A stretch of DNA of 64,000 nt from contig CM028377.1 of assembly GCA_013146195.2 (NCBI GenBank), positions 103,879,547 to 103,943,546 of the forward strand. Direction: 5' to 3'. Below, piece after piece: positions 41,770-53,999 of the stretch. Made by a program: the position numbers and the translations under genes. Under the pieces are notes generated by a model. That model worked only from the letters and a program-made list of their open reading frames with translations. It ran no database searches and was not told the origin of the DNA. Numbering within the stretch: position 1 is the stretch's first letter; each line of letters begins with the position of its first letter. Origin of the DNA: Codonopsis lanceolata. Taxonomy: Eukaryota; Streptophyta; Magnoliopsida; Asterales; Campanulaceae.

Positions 41770-44410
41770 TATGGCACCCGGCCCGGATTCCAATGTGAAA
41801 CCCCAATTCTAACCGCCCAAATATACACAAGTAAACATGCGCAAGTAGGATCATAAAAATTCATGTGGCGCGACATCGCATACAAATAACAACTCGGCTA
41901 CACTTGGCTGGAAAATAACTTAAAATAAACAAGTCATCGGCGACGTTACAACCGGAACCCAACAACTACTCCTACAATTAAAACACATGCATATAATATC
42001 CTCAACGGCCACAAAATGCCGGAGACAACAACCACAATAATATTTTAAATGAGCTTAAGCGGAAGGAACTGTAGTGAACCATTAACATATAAACAAGCTC
42101 GACATATAAGTCAGCATACAAAAGATTATAAGTATCTAGTATTTAAGTTATACTACAACAACAAAATCCCAAGTCAAGTCTAAGTGACTTGCTTCCCATC
42201 GTCCTTGCCAAATAAAAGTCTAGCTACAAAACCAAAAGAACAACCTTCTATCTTGCTAGCAACCAAATGCGGGTAAGGCGAATCTAGCGTGAACCATCTC
42301 CTCGGCTCGGATCTAAGGAAAACAAAACAAACAAATAGGGTAAGTCATAAAGACTTAGTAAGTTACTAAAAATGCATGTTCATGTTATAGCATGACATTT
42401 ATCACAATTATGGCACATGATCATCATATAGCACTTAGCACATTATTCACGTAAGTGCGGGAAAATAAATCATACAAGTAGGATATGATATAGTCACGGC
42501 CCTTAGTAGCTCCTCGCAATAAACTTTGTTCGGTTCGTGCCGCGATGCTTTGTGAATTCATCGACTCATACCGAGAACCTACTCGATTTAATTAGCGACC
42601 AATGGCGCACGTATTGATCTGACAAAGGGGCTACTTCCCCGCTGCGGCGGTGGAGGTGTGTGTGAGGTCCCAGTGCGGCGATCCATAGCGAGCAAAAATC
42701 TCACAATTCGTGAAGGCGTGCATCGTCCCACCACGGCGTAATAAACAAACCAAATAATGCCAATTTGGACTCAATGTGATGCACAAGTAGATATTTACTC
42801 GACATAAACCAATTAAGGATCGAATTCGACAAGAGCGAACTCATCCGACCAAGTAGGTTATAAATCTCTACCATAAATCATGTCAAGGCAATTAATTGCT
42901 TAAAACCAATCATTCATAGCAACTTGTTGCAAACAATTAAGCTAAGCTCATATTTGATTAAACCCAATCAAACGGTGTACAAACTTCGTAGGGATTGAAA
43001 TCAGAGTTCAACATGTTCAAATCTTCCCTAGAGTCGACTCCGTTGAGTCTTTACTATAAATTCCCAATTTTGGAGAAATTGAAGCTATGTGCTTCATAAC
43101 CCAATCTAGGCCATTTCTAAGTTTAACTAGGTTATAAATTCACCAAGGCATTGCAATGTGATTCATATTCATCATAGGGTCCAATTTTGAGGATAGAACA
43201 CATAACAACATATCATGTAGGCTTAAATTAGGGCATTCTCATATAGCACTTCTTCAAGCAACACTTATAATACATGTTTCTAACATGTTCATAATCTTAA
43301 ATAGGCAAGATGAAAGAGTATTATAAACTTTGATAGACAAGAAATCATCCTATACATGCTTCTAACAAGCTCATACTCTCAAAACACAAGATGAAGGCAT
43401 AAGAAGCAAATATGTGTCCTCATTGAGCTCATATATCATAAGCTTTGTTTCCTTAGGGCCAATGAGAACTAAAACAAAGAAGAAGAGAAGTAACTTACAT
43501 GTATTCTACACTCAAGAAAGCAAAGGAGAAATCTGTTCGGTAGGAAATGCTCTACTCTTCAAGCTCTACACTTCTTATGGAGGTGGCTTGATCAATGGAG
43601 GAAGGAATGAAGGATGACCAAGATAAGAGCTTCAAGAAGCCATGGGAGAGTCTTGAGGAAGAGGAATCCCGTTTTTGGAGAGTGAGGGAGAGAAATGAGA
43701 GTCAAACTCTCAGATTGTGGCTTATATTGGGTTAAAAACTGAGTGGGACAAGTGTCAAGGTATTGTGGTCATTTAAAATCAGATTTTTGTGGCTTAATTG
43801 ATCACTAAAGCTCTCTTAATCCACTCTTAAAACTTGTTAGAAATGTTAGGGTATAAGTAAGGAGGGTTAGGGAGGTTTAGGTGGGGTTTAGAAAAGGTTT
43901 TCGATAGGGGTTTAGGAGCAAAAATCGTAAAGCAGCAAAACAGAGAAATCCTGATTCGGGGGACCTTGCGGTCGCATGGTCCCCTACCCCTTGCGACCGC
44001 ATCCTCCCTGGATGCACAATCTCCAAATTTCTGGTTACCTTGCGGGGGCAAGGTCATTCCCCCTTGCGAGGGCAAGCCCGGCAGACCCAAAATGGCTCAA
44101 AACTCAACCTAAAAGACCCCCAAACACTTAGCCAAATCAATGGGGTTTCAAACCCCAACAAAAATGAGTTTAAAACTCATCACAAACATCCTCAAACAAC
44201 CCCCGTACAATCCAAACGAAGGAGGGAAAGAAGGAGATTTAAACAAGTAATCGAATCGGCGATTCAACAAGCATGCATACATGATTCTAAACGTGTTAAG
44301 AGCATTATGAATGACTTATAAATGATTCTAAAATATTTATAAACTAAGTAAACATGCTCACATGTAATATGAATGCATGAACACAAGCAACGAATGGCTA
44401 GGGTGCCACA
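41770..44410 (-). repeat. Chromovirus 1, 5' LTR
   Basis: 2641 bp, partner of 31795-34445. Its inner edge reads TATGGCACCC, one change from TGTGG. Differences from its partner are scattered C/T and G/A changes plus a cluster of short losses at 42495-42770. Confidence 0.9.
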
Positions 44411-44548
44411 GATTTAGAGATGATAAACACCCCCTAAACATGATACCATGAATAACCAGTCATAAACAAACCATAAGCATTGTTTATAATTACTGATTAC
44501 AAACCAAGGAGCAAAGTAAATGTTCAGAACAAACAATATTTCAAGATT
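44411..44548 (-). other. Sirevirus 3' untranslated part
   Basis: Between the third ORF and the chromovirus insertion. The minus sense contains GTTTAGGGGGTGTTTATCATC, typical of the G-rich 3' regions of Sireviruses. It resumes at 31794. Confidence 0.5.
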
Positions 44549-46605
44549 TCAAAATGACAACCATGAAAAAATGTGAGAACCACAGATTATACAAATTCGA
44601 GATTTCTTGAGCTTGTGATCGGCTTCAGATTCGGCATCAACATCAGGAACACTTGCATCAGGTACAGTAAAGACAGCTTCAGGAACACTTGGAACACTTG
44701 CATCTTCACCCCCTATTTGACCAGAATTAAGAGCTAACCAGGCTGTGTATTGGGCAGCTAAAGTGGTGAGAAGAGAAGACTGAGCAGTGAGAATAGCTAA
44801 CTGAGATTGAACCATTTGCGCAGCGCGATTACAAAGGCAAATGAATATTGGGGCGTGGGATGGCAGTCATAGCGATGTTGTAACATTGGATGAGACATTA
44901 GGGGAAACATGCACTGAAGGTGAGGCAGTTTGTTGTGAGGGGCCAGGTGCAGAAGAAGCAGGAACATGAGGAGGAAGAAAAGGTAAATTAACAACCCTAT
45001 CACCCCTTAATAATTTGGCAGAAAGGTGAAGGGGTTCAAGAAGGGGTGACAATCTTGTGGAAGGTAGAGGTGAATAGCCCTGAGACACAAGGATCTTATA
45101 AATCAGGGAGGGAAAATTAAAGACCTTTTGTCCCCCTCAGTTTCAGCCATGGATGAGATTTTTCGAAAAGCATAATATCCAAAATCAAACGGAGCCTTAG
45201 TTCCAATTAGATAAAGAACCTTAGCATGTTCCTCAGTAATGGTGTTGGAATTGGTTGTGGGAGACCAATTTGCACAGCAGACTTTATGAAGAAAGGCATA
45301 GAGTGAAGAGAGTTGAGAGGTACCAAGAGAAATGCCTTTACCAGGCCATTTAGACAACTTGCCACTATTCATTACAAATACACAAGTGTCCAAATCAAGG
45401 TCAAATTCAAAAGGGCCAGATGTTGGTGTGTCTAGGACAGTGTTGATGATGGAGGGAGAAAACTTGTACCACTTTCCTCTAACAAATACTTTCTTAAAAC
45501 TTGCATCAGAAGGGGAGCAGATTCGTTTCTCAATATTTGCATAAAATTCATAGATTAACTCTCTAAAATAAGGTGTAGCAGACGAAATAGTGCCCATTAA
45601 TCCTCTATCAGTGAAAAAGGAGGTGAGATTATATGCATTTAGTTCAGATGACAAGATATTTCGTTCATCCACAATATTTTTAGAATAGTTATACCTAACA
45701 GAAGCAGGTTTAGAGATAAATTTTAGAGAGAAAGGAGTACCCAATGACTTAGAACGTTTGGATGTTGCAGCAGTTGTTGCAACATTGGTACCAGCAAGTC
45801 TACTTCGAGTAAATCGAACTGGGGCTTCCTCAATTTTCTCACTATCTTCAGATGTTAACTCCGTACTTTCAACATTCTTGTCGGAGCTATCATCATGTTC
45901 TGATGAACTTGGAGATTGAGGTATCTTAGTAGCCGGAGGTAGTTGAGTTGGTGTCTCATTCTTCAGTTTGACCAAATAGTCAGCCAATATATTATTGTCA
46001 TCAGAGAAATCGACATCAGCATTGGATCCAGAGGGGAAGCTATCATCAACAACAGAGGATTGTCTAGCCTGTGGAGACAAATCTGAAGGAAACACAACAC
46101 GGGGTGAAGGGATAGGATAGTCATCATCCCTGATTTCTTCCTGAGCTGGAGAAATTTTGGGTGAAGCCGGTGGAGATGAGGGCTCTTGTACATAAGGAAT
46201 TGACCCAGACGGCGGGATGAAGTCTTCATCTTCTGGGTCGCTTTCGATTACCATCGATTCTTCAAAAATGCCTTTGGCAATCTTGTGTTTCTTGGCTGCT
46301 TGGACATCAGCTACACTAGGGTTCTCATAATTTGATGGTATACCGCGCAGCCTCTTTGATTTACGGGTGCTAGGGTTACCGATTGGAGAGAATCCAGATA
46401 AATCACCAGGATTGTCTACATCGATTGCATTACCCTTTTCACCTGGAAGGATTATAGTCAAAGGTTCGGGAAAAGAATGAACCACTATCATTGCAGAGGC
46501 TGGATTTTCTGGAGATGAAAGGGGGCTGGATGTAGCTTCATTGGGAGCTACAGCAGCGAGTGATTCTGTTCTTGAAGAGTTAGGAATTGACGAGGAGGAT
46601 GCCAT
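44549..46605 (-). pseudogene. Sirevirus third ORF (post-pol), plant-transposon-type domain
   Basis: ATG at 46605 opens a 500-codon frame. About 280 residues are Ser/Pro/Glu-rich and probably disordered (EEAPVRFTRSR near their end). A folded part follows: TPYFRELIYEFYANIEKR, FVRGKWYKFSPSIINTVLDT, KLSKWPGKGISLG, EEHAKVLYLIGTKAPFDFGY. This pattern resembles the 'putative plant transposon protein' family (PF20167 in my recollection). The frame breaks at about 45105 in a C run; SLIYKILVSQGYSP continues in the next frame, then QSQLAILTAQSSLLTTL in a third. Its place after pol matches the env-like ORF of Sireviruses, but I see no signal peptide or membrane segment. Function unknown. Confidence 0.65.
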
Positions 46606-47913
46606 TAAAGATTCTTAGATGGAGAAAGGATGAGATGAAGAGAAAAGCAAGAGTCGGAAGATGAGAGAAATCTGAAATTGATCGCCGGAATATGAGAGAG
46701 ATAGCCTTTGTGAGATGTGACATGTTTCTCTGCAAAATTAGCACTAATATTTCCACTAATCTCAATTAGCCGTTGAGTCATTAATGTGAGAGAAGGTAGG
46801 GAGACTTAAAACAGAAAATCAAATTTCACAGATTTGGATAAAAATCAAATGCTGACCTCCAATAGAAATGTGATAAAAATTTGTTGTTATGATCATGAGA
46901 AATATATGGAGAATGCAATGAAGTTAACCAACAAACAATATCTGATTTCAAAAATTTTGAATTGTACAAAGTTGATCAAGTATTTTAAGAATGCACAAAT
47001 TATACTTAACCAAAATTGTAATCACACAAGTTTGCCAAACACGATAATAATACCGCCTCGAGATCCTCATGAAGAACACAACAGATTAGACAACCACATA
47101 AAATATTGACTTTGTGAACAATGAAGCAAACATGCACTAATTACTAGAACAGAAACTTAAGGGGCTGATATTCAACAACTATATGACCTAGAAATCATGC
47201 CTAACATGTGCAGAAGAAATAACCAAATGAAAGAAAGCAGACACACACATGTGATATGTCTAGATCATCTGAATGTAGTTTCCATTGAAGCTGCATTGGA
47301 TAACACATTCGCCAAAATTGTGATTTTATGTCCAAATTCTCATCTTTTCTTCACCAAAAAAAAACACAAATACTCCCAATCACAATAGGTACTTTATTTC
47401 CCTATGAGAATAGATTTACTTTATTTCAAGCTAATATAGAAAACACCACTAGGAACCTTTCACACTATTTACCAAGGGTAGCACCTTAACTTATTGATCA
47501 ACCCATGAAATCCGAAGTTTCACAGTTCCAAAAGAAAGATGCCACAACCTTGTCCATAGGTAGCTCTTTTCCGTTAGGTAGCTTTCACACTTTTTCAATT
47601 GAAGGGAGTCAATTTAGTCAAGATCAACCTATGAAAGTCTAAACTCCATAGTACATTGACAAATTGCAGCATCCCAAAAATTTCAAAAGGTAGCTCTTTC
47701 CTTTGTGGTTCAAAAAATTTTCAATTTCAATACAACTACTTAGGGAGATGGTGAGAAGAATTTGAGCAAGAGAATCACAATACATATTGAATGTATATGC
47801 AAGACAATCAAACAAAGGTACTAAAGCATTCAGAGTGAAACTAGTGTGCCCCCCTAAAAACAATGCAAGATGCCTGATAAATTATATATATATATATATA
47901 TATAAGTGAGGGA
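46606..47913 (-). other. Sirevirus spacer between pol and third ORF
   Basis: AT-rich, without a supportable frame on either strand. A (TA)n run lies at 47883-47903, just after the pol stop. A leader for a third-ORF transcript could lie here, but no clear TATA box stands out. Confidence 0.5.
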
Positions 47914-49539
47914 TTACATGGCACACATACCGAGAGATTTCCTAAAATTTATGAATCTCTCAAAATCTAAACTCTTAGTAAAAATATCAGCCAATTGGTT
48001 TTCTGTTCCCACATGTTCAATGCAAACAATGCCTTGTTCAACCAAGTCTCTAATGAAATGGCGTCTTATGTCTATGTGCTTGGTTCTAGAGTGTTGAACA
48101 GGATTTTTAGCTATGCTTATTGCACTTGTGTTGTCACAATACATGGTTAAAATATTACTGTGTAAACCATAATCTTTGATCATTTGTTTCATCCACAAAA
48201 GTTGTGTACAACCACTACCAGCTGCTATATACTCAGATTCAGCTGTCGATAGGGCTACACAATTTTGTTTCTTACTAAACCATGAAATCAGATTATTTCC
48301 CAGATAAAAACATCCACCAGATGTACTTCTCATGTCATCAACACTACCAGCCCAGTCAGCATCACTAAACCCAACAAGATTAGTGTTAGTGTGCTTAGTA
48401 TACCACAAACCCATGCCATAAGTCTCTCCAACATATCGAATTATTCTTTTAACGGCTTTTAAGTGAGAGACTTTGGGGTTTGCTTGATACCTAGCACACA
48501 AACACACACTGTACATGATATCTGGATAGGTGGCAGTTAAATTCAACAAACTTCCAATCATGTTTCTATATAAGGTAGGATCAACACTTTCAGATTTTTC
48601 ATCTTTATTGAGTTTATTGGATGTACCCATAGGGGTTTTCTTATGTTTTCCATTCTCAAGATTGAATTTCTTCACCAAGTTAAGTGCATACTTGGCTTGA
48701 GAAATGAACATCCCTTCATGTGATTGTTTAATCTGAATTCCTAAAAAATAGGTCAACTCCCCAACCATACTCATCTCAAACGTGGAAGTCATGCAATTAA
48801 CAAACTCTTTTTCCAAGGACTTGGAGGTGGATCCAAACACAATATCATCAACATAGATTTGAGCTATCAAAATATGTTTGTCTTGATTTTGAATGAAAAG
48901 TGTTTTATCCACCTCTCCCCTTCTAAACCCACTTTGCAAAAGGTGGTCTGTAAGCCTCCCATACCAAGCTCTAGGAGCTTGTTTGAGGCCATACAAGGCC
49001 TTTTTCAATTTAAACACATGACGGGGTTTATGGGGGTCCTCAAACGCTTTTGGTTGTTCAACGAAAACTTCTTCTTCAAGAATGTCATTTAAGAATGCAC
49101 TCTTCACATCCATTTGTTGAAGAGTTATGTCAAGAAAACAAGCAATGGCAAGAAGCAGACGAATGGACTCAATGCTGGCTACAGGAGCAAATGTTTCATC
49201 AAAGTCCACCCCCTCAACATGTGTATACCCTTGAGCCACAAGTCTAGCTTTATTTCTTATTATCTCTCCCACTTCATTTGTTTTGTTTTTGAAAATCCAT
49301 TTTGTTCCAATAACATTTATTGAAGTGGGTCTGGGAACTAGATACCAAACATCATTTTTTGTGAATTGATCTAGGTCCTCTTCCATGGCGTTTATCCAAC
49401 TTTCATCCTTAAGAGCCTCTTGTACATTTTTAGGTTCAATAGTGGAAACAAAACAAGAAGCATGTATTTCATCAAATTCAAGTGTGGACATGCATGCAAG
49501 TTTCTTATAATCCACTTTACCTTTCCTTCTTGTTGACAC
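47914..49539 (-). CDS. Sirevirus reverse transcriptase and RNase H, open frame
   Basis: 541 codons open. Copia RT shows ESWINAMEEDLDQFTKNDVW, GTKWIFKNKTNEVGEI, ARLVAQGYTHVEGVDFDETF, LQQMDVKSAFLNDILEEEV and the catalytic YVDDIVFGS. RNase H shows GFSDADWAGSVDDMRSTSG, ALSTAESEYIAAGSG, CDNTSAISIAKNPVQHSRTK and the end TENQLADIFTKSLDF. It would copy the element RNA into DNA. It is the longest undamaged retroelement frame here. The upstream link to integrase is frame-broken around 49660-49810. Confidence 0.93.
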   Translation of the reverse strand: MSTRRKGKVDYKKLACMSTLEFDEIHASCFVSTIEPKNVQEALKDESWINAMEEDLDQFTKNDVWYLVPRPTSINVIGTKWIFKNKTNEVGEIIRNKARLVAQGYTHVEGVDFDETFAPVASIESIRLLLAIACFLDITLQQMDVKSAFLNDILEEEVFVEQPKAFEDPHKPRHVFKLKKALYGLKQAPRAWYGRLTDHLLQSGFRRGEVDKTLFIQNQDKHILIAQIYVDDIVFGSTSKSLEKEFVNCMTSTFEMSMVGELTYFLGIQIKQSHEGMFISQAKYALNLVKKFNLENGKHKKTPMGTSNKLNKDEKSESVDPTLYRNMIGSLLNLTATYPDIMYSVCLCARYQANPKVSHLKAVKRIIRYVGETYGMGLWYTKHTNTNLVGFSDADWAGSVDDMRSTSGGCFYLGNNLISWFSKKQNCVALSTAESEYIAAGSGCTQLLWMKQMIKDYGLHSNILTMYCDNTSAISIAKNPVQHSRTKHIDIRRHFIRDLVEQGIVCIEHVGTENQLADIFTKSLDFERFINFRKSLGMCAM

Positions 49540-49810
49540 ACCATCCTGTACGTTACCTATGATTTGTGTCAGAGGATGGTTTTTCTGGATCTTGCTTGGA
49601 ATATCAATTTCTTGTTCAGTCGATCTGGACTGAAAATCTTCCTGATTCGAATCTGTTACAATAGTTTCTCCTTACGCTTTGTATTACGTCCAATGTGTCT
49701 TCCGATGTAGTGCATTCGAAGCACATTGAGGTGACACATCTGAATCTCTTCGCTGTATTGCCGAGATGTACAATGTCGATTACTTGTTGGATTCTTTGGA
49801 TTCAACCGTT

Positions 49811-51127
49811 TTACGGTTCAAATTCTCCAAAATCTAGGATCCCTAAAACATCTTCTTCAGAGGTTTTGTGACCAAGATCGGTTAGATCATCAAAAACAAT
49901 GTTCATGGATTCCATAATAGTCTTAGTTCGTAGATTAAAAACTCTGTAAGCCCGACTATTTGTAGAATATCCCATGAAAACACACTTATCACTCTTAGAA
50001 TCAAACTTGGAAAGTTGGTCTCTATCATTGAGAAGGTAGCATACACAACCAAAAACATGAAAGTATTTCAAGGTTGGTTTCTTTCCAAGAAAGATTTCGT
50101 AAGGAGTCATTGTGCTACCTGGTCTTAAGAAGACCTTATTTCCAATGTGACAAGTAGTATTTAAGGCTTCAGCCCAAAAACGTTTAGCCAAATTTTTTGA
50201 GGTTAACATCACCCTAGCCATCTCTTGTAATGTCCTATTCTTTCTTTCCGCCACTCCATTTTGTTGTGGAGTTTTGGGGAGAGAGAAAATCCATGTGAGA
50301 TACCATTGGAGGCACAATAATTAGAAAAGGATGAGTTTTCATATTCGTGCCATGATCGATCTAATTCTAATAAGCTTTAGATCATACAAGTTCATCACAC
50401 GGTGTACCAAATTTTGAATGCCTCAAAAGTTTCGAGACTTCTCTCTTAAAAATATCACCCAAGTATATCTAGAGAAGTCATCCACACAAACAAAGGTATA
50501 TTTTTTTCTACTTAGGCTCTCTACCTCAATGGGACCCATAAGGTCAGTGTGAATCATCTCTAGGCATCTAGATGTGGTGCATTGTGTTATGGGAAGATGT
50601 GAAGCCTTGGTTTGTTTACCTTTTTGGCAGGGGCCACATACCTTTGAATAATTCTTTTCCAAATTTGGTAAACCTTTAACAACATCATGTTTCACAAACT
50701 CATGGAACTTACGAAAACTCATGTGACCAAGTTTCTGATGCCAAAGATCTGTTACATCAAGACTTGCTTTTTGACATGATTGGTTATTGTTGAACAAGTA
50801 ACAATTATCAGATGATCTTGTACCTGTCAGAAGACATTTGTTATTATGATCAAAAACTTCACAAGAATTCTTGTCAAACCTTACCTGAAGACCATCATCA
50901 CACAACTGACTTATACTGATTAAGTTTGTCTTAAGTCCTTCCACATGGTAAACATTCATGAGATTTGGAAGGCCTTCAACATTCAATGTTCCTTTGCCAA
51001 CAATTTTCCCTTTGGCACCACCACCATAGGTCACGGATCCACCATTGATACTCACATATTCTTTCAAATTCTCAACTGAACCCGTCATATGTCTAGAACA
51101 CCCACTGTCAAAATACCAAGATCCAGC
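49811..51127 (-). pseudogene. Sirevirus protease edge and integrase
   Basis: From the chromovirus junction the frame reads GSWYFDSGCSRHMTGSVENL (end of protease / GAG-pre-integrase), then WHQKLGHMSFRKFHEFV and CGPCQKGKQ (HHCC zinc module), MIHTDLMGPIEVE (first Asp), FVCVDDFSRYTWVIFL (second Asp). After a break at 50318-50422, TPQQNGVAERKNRTLQEMAR gives the Glu of DD35E, and YEIFLGKKPTLKYFHVFGC follows. The first about 40 codons of the longest frame (above 51127) are LTR sequence, not part of the protein. Confidence 0.9.
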
Positions 51128-53987
51128 TGTGACAGCCCGACCCGGACCCCAATGCGAGATCCCGAATCGCGCCGTCCAAATAAACAAGTTAAACACATAA
51201 GCATGCACAAGGAGGATTTTAAAATTCATGTGGCGCAACATTTCAGACAATTAACAACTCGGCTACACTTGGCCGGAAAAACAACCTAATTTAAACAAGT
51301 CATCGGCGACGTTACGGTAGAACCCAACAACTACTCCTACAATTAACACATGCTTATAAAACCTCAACGGCCACAACATGCCGGAGACAACAACAATAAT
51401 AACACTTTAAACAAGCTTTAGCGGAAGAAACTGTGATGAACCATACACATATGAACAAGCTCGACGTATAAGTCGGCATACCAAAAGAATTACAAGTATC
51501 AAGTAATTAAGTTTCTACAACAACAAACCCAAGCGAAGTCTACATGACTTGCTTCCCAACGTCCTTTCCAAAATACAAGATTAACCAGTTAAAGTCCAAA
51601 AGAGCAACCTCGCTCTAGCGTCCAAGCGAATACGCGAATCTAGCGTGGGACGTCTCCTCGGCTTTGATCTAAGGAAAACAAAGCAAACAAATAGGGTAAG
51701 TCGAAAGACTTAGTAAGTTACCAAAATATGCATGTTCATATTATAGCATGACATTTATCACTAATATGGCATTGTTATCATCATTTAACACTTAGCACAT
51801 TATCATCATATGGCACTTAGCACATTGTTCTCATAAATGCGTAAAGTAAAGCATACAAGTAGGATATGATAGTCACGGCCGCCAGTAGCTCTGCAATACA
51901 ATTACATTCTTGGTTTGTGCCATCGATGTTATGTGAATTCATCGACTATCGTCGAGTCGAACTCGATCTCAATAGCAAGCCTATGCGGCACTTAACTGAT
52001 ACGGCAAAGGGGCTACTTCCCCACTGCGGCCCACAGTGGAGGGGTGTGTGAAGTCCCAGGTGCGGCGATCCATAGCAAACACGAATCCCATAATTCGTGA
52101 AGGCGACGCATCGTCCCACCCTGACTTGATAAACAAACCAAATTATGCCAGCTGGACTCAATGCAATGCACAAGTAGATATTTACTTGACTTAAACCAAT
52201 TAAGGACCGAATTCGACAAGAGCGAACTCGACCAACCAAGTAGGGGTTAATCTCTACTATAAAATCATATCAAGGCAATTAAATTGCACAAAACCAAATC
52301 TTTCGCAACAACTTGTTATAAACAATCAACCAAGCTCATACTTGAGTAAACCAAGTCAAACGGTATCCAAACTTCGTAGGGATTGAAATTAGAGCTAAAC
52401 ATGTTCAATTCTTCCCTAGAGTCGACTCCGTTGAGTCTTTCACTAAATTCCCAATTTTGGGGAAATTGAAGCTATATGCTTCATAACCCAACTTATGTCA
52501 CTTCTAAGTTCAACAAGGGTATAATTTCACCTAAAACATTTTAATATAATTCATGTTCTCCATGTGGTCCAATATTGAGGGTACATCACATAACCATTTT
52601 CACAAACACCACATAGGCATAATTTAGGGCATTCCCAAATAACATCACTTTCAACAACAAACATACCACATACTTCCAACATGTTCAAGACCTCAATTAA
52701 CATGATAAAAGAGTAATTTCAACATTCAAAGGCAAGAGATTAACCTAGACATGCTCCTAGCAAAATTATACATTCAAAATTCGTAGGAAGCAATTATGTG
52801 TCCTCATTGACCTCACACATCATAAACTTTGTTTCCTTAGGGTCAATGAGAACAAAAAGGAAGAAGAGTAACTTACCTAGCTTGAGTGAAAACTCAAGAG
52901 AATCCAAATCCAAACGGTGAAGTCGTTCCTTTCGTTGCACTCGTCGAGAATCCGAAGTTTGGCGGCGATCTAACGGTGGAATCCTTGGGGATTGGAGGAA
53001 GAAGGTGAAGCTAGGGCTCAAAACTCAAGCCCCCAACTCTCTCTCTCTCTAACTTGTAAGAATAAGATGAACAAATGAAGAGTTTACTGAAAATTTGGCT
53101 AAGGTTGTGTATTTATACCTCCAATCAAGAGAAGGGCACAAAGGGGATTTCTCAAGTGCAATTAGTGAATGTTAGGGAGTAATCAAACACTTAATCAAAC
53201 TAAATTAACCTCTAATTAGTGTTAGGACTTGATTAGGACTAAGTGTGGGTATTTAGGAAGGGTTTAGAGGGGGTTTAAAGGGGGTAGGATAGGCATTTCA
53301 CGACCTAACTCAAAACAGGGGAAGAAAAATCCCGTAGCGATGCAGGTGAGGCGGGCGCCTCACCTGGCTCCATGCGGCCGCCTCATTCTCTGAGGCCATT
53401 CCCAAGTTCAGTCCATTTCTCAATTGCTCCCTGTATTTGAGGCGGGCGCCTCACCAGCTCCCATGCGGCCGCCTCGGCTCCAGAATGTCTAAAACTTGAT
53501 CTAAACTTGATCTAAATGGTCCCAAACTTTTGGGCAACCATTCTAAGGTCTAACCCTACTCAAAATGAGTCGGAAACACACCCGAACAACTCCCGGAACA
53601 AGGTAGAACAAGGCGCGAACCACGCGACGAATGAACAACGTATCAAACTACAATCAAACGCCATTCAAACTAGGATATCTTGGACATGAAAGAGACTTGT
53701 TTCAACATGAATAAGACCTGAATATAAAGTCAAGAACTCAACGAACACTTCGTACGTCGAAATAGAAGCAAATACGAGCAATAAGAGGAATCGCTAAGAC
53801 CAACTTCAACGCGATCGAACCGGCGGTTCAACAATCAAACTTATATGATTCTAAGCATGTTATGGACTTCTAGAATGATCTATGAATGATTCTAAGACGT
53901 TTATATAACAAGTAAACAAGTTCACAATCAACCAAGAAAGTATAAAAACAAGCATAGAATGCACATGCAAGATTATGGGGCGTTACA
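51128..53987 (-). repeat. Chromovirus 2, 3' LTR
   Basis: 2860 bp. Minus-sense TATA (GGTATAAATACAC) near 53108-53120. GC modules GAGGCGGGCGCCTC / GCGGCCGC occur twice (about 53348-53382 and 53440-53473). It is recognisably related to the LTRs of chromovirus 1. Confidence 0.9.
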
Positions 53988-53999
53988 CTCTCCCCTCCT
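53988..53999 (-). other. Chromovirus 2 polypurine tract
   Basis: AGGAGGGGAGAG on the minus strand abuts the 3' LTR, one base different from chromovirus 1. Confidence 0.8.

Larger units (their letters stand above)
31795..44410 (-). mobile_element. Ty3-gypsy chromovirus 1 (Tekay/Del-like), minus strand
   Basis: Two near-identical LTRs (31795-34445, 41770-44410) enclose gag, protease, RT, RNase H, integrase and a chromodomain on the minus strand, with PBS and PPT in place. A solo LTR (35930-38918) splits RNase H from integrase. A deletion between protease and RT and several small frame breaks make it non-autonomous. No 5-bp duplication directly abuts its ends (CAAAG on the left, GATTT on the right). 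Confidence 0.9.
30850..51127 (-). mobile_element. Sirevirus-like Copia retrotransposon, minus strand, interrupted and truncated
   Basis: Minus-sense order: protease edge and integrase (from 51127), RT-RNase H, a spacer, a third ORF, the PPT and the 3' LTR. A post-pol ORF and a GGGGGTG-type tract before the LTR are Sirevirus traits. The chromovirus at 31795-44410 sits in its 3' untranslated part. The gag half and 5' LTR are missing: the element stops exactly where the second chromovirus begins at 51128. Confidence 0.75.

Noticed and set aside
43827..44090. 87-residue minus frame, also at 33862-34125
   Set aside because: LTR sequence again; it spans the GC hairpin module and has no protein features.
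51128..51250. N-terminal 40 residues of the Sirevirus integrase frame
   Set aside because: They are read from the chromovirus LTR; the frame merely stays open across the junction.
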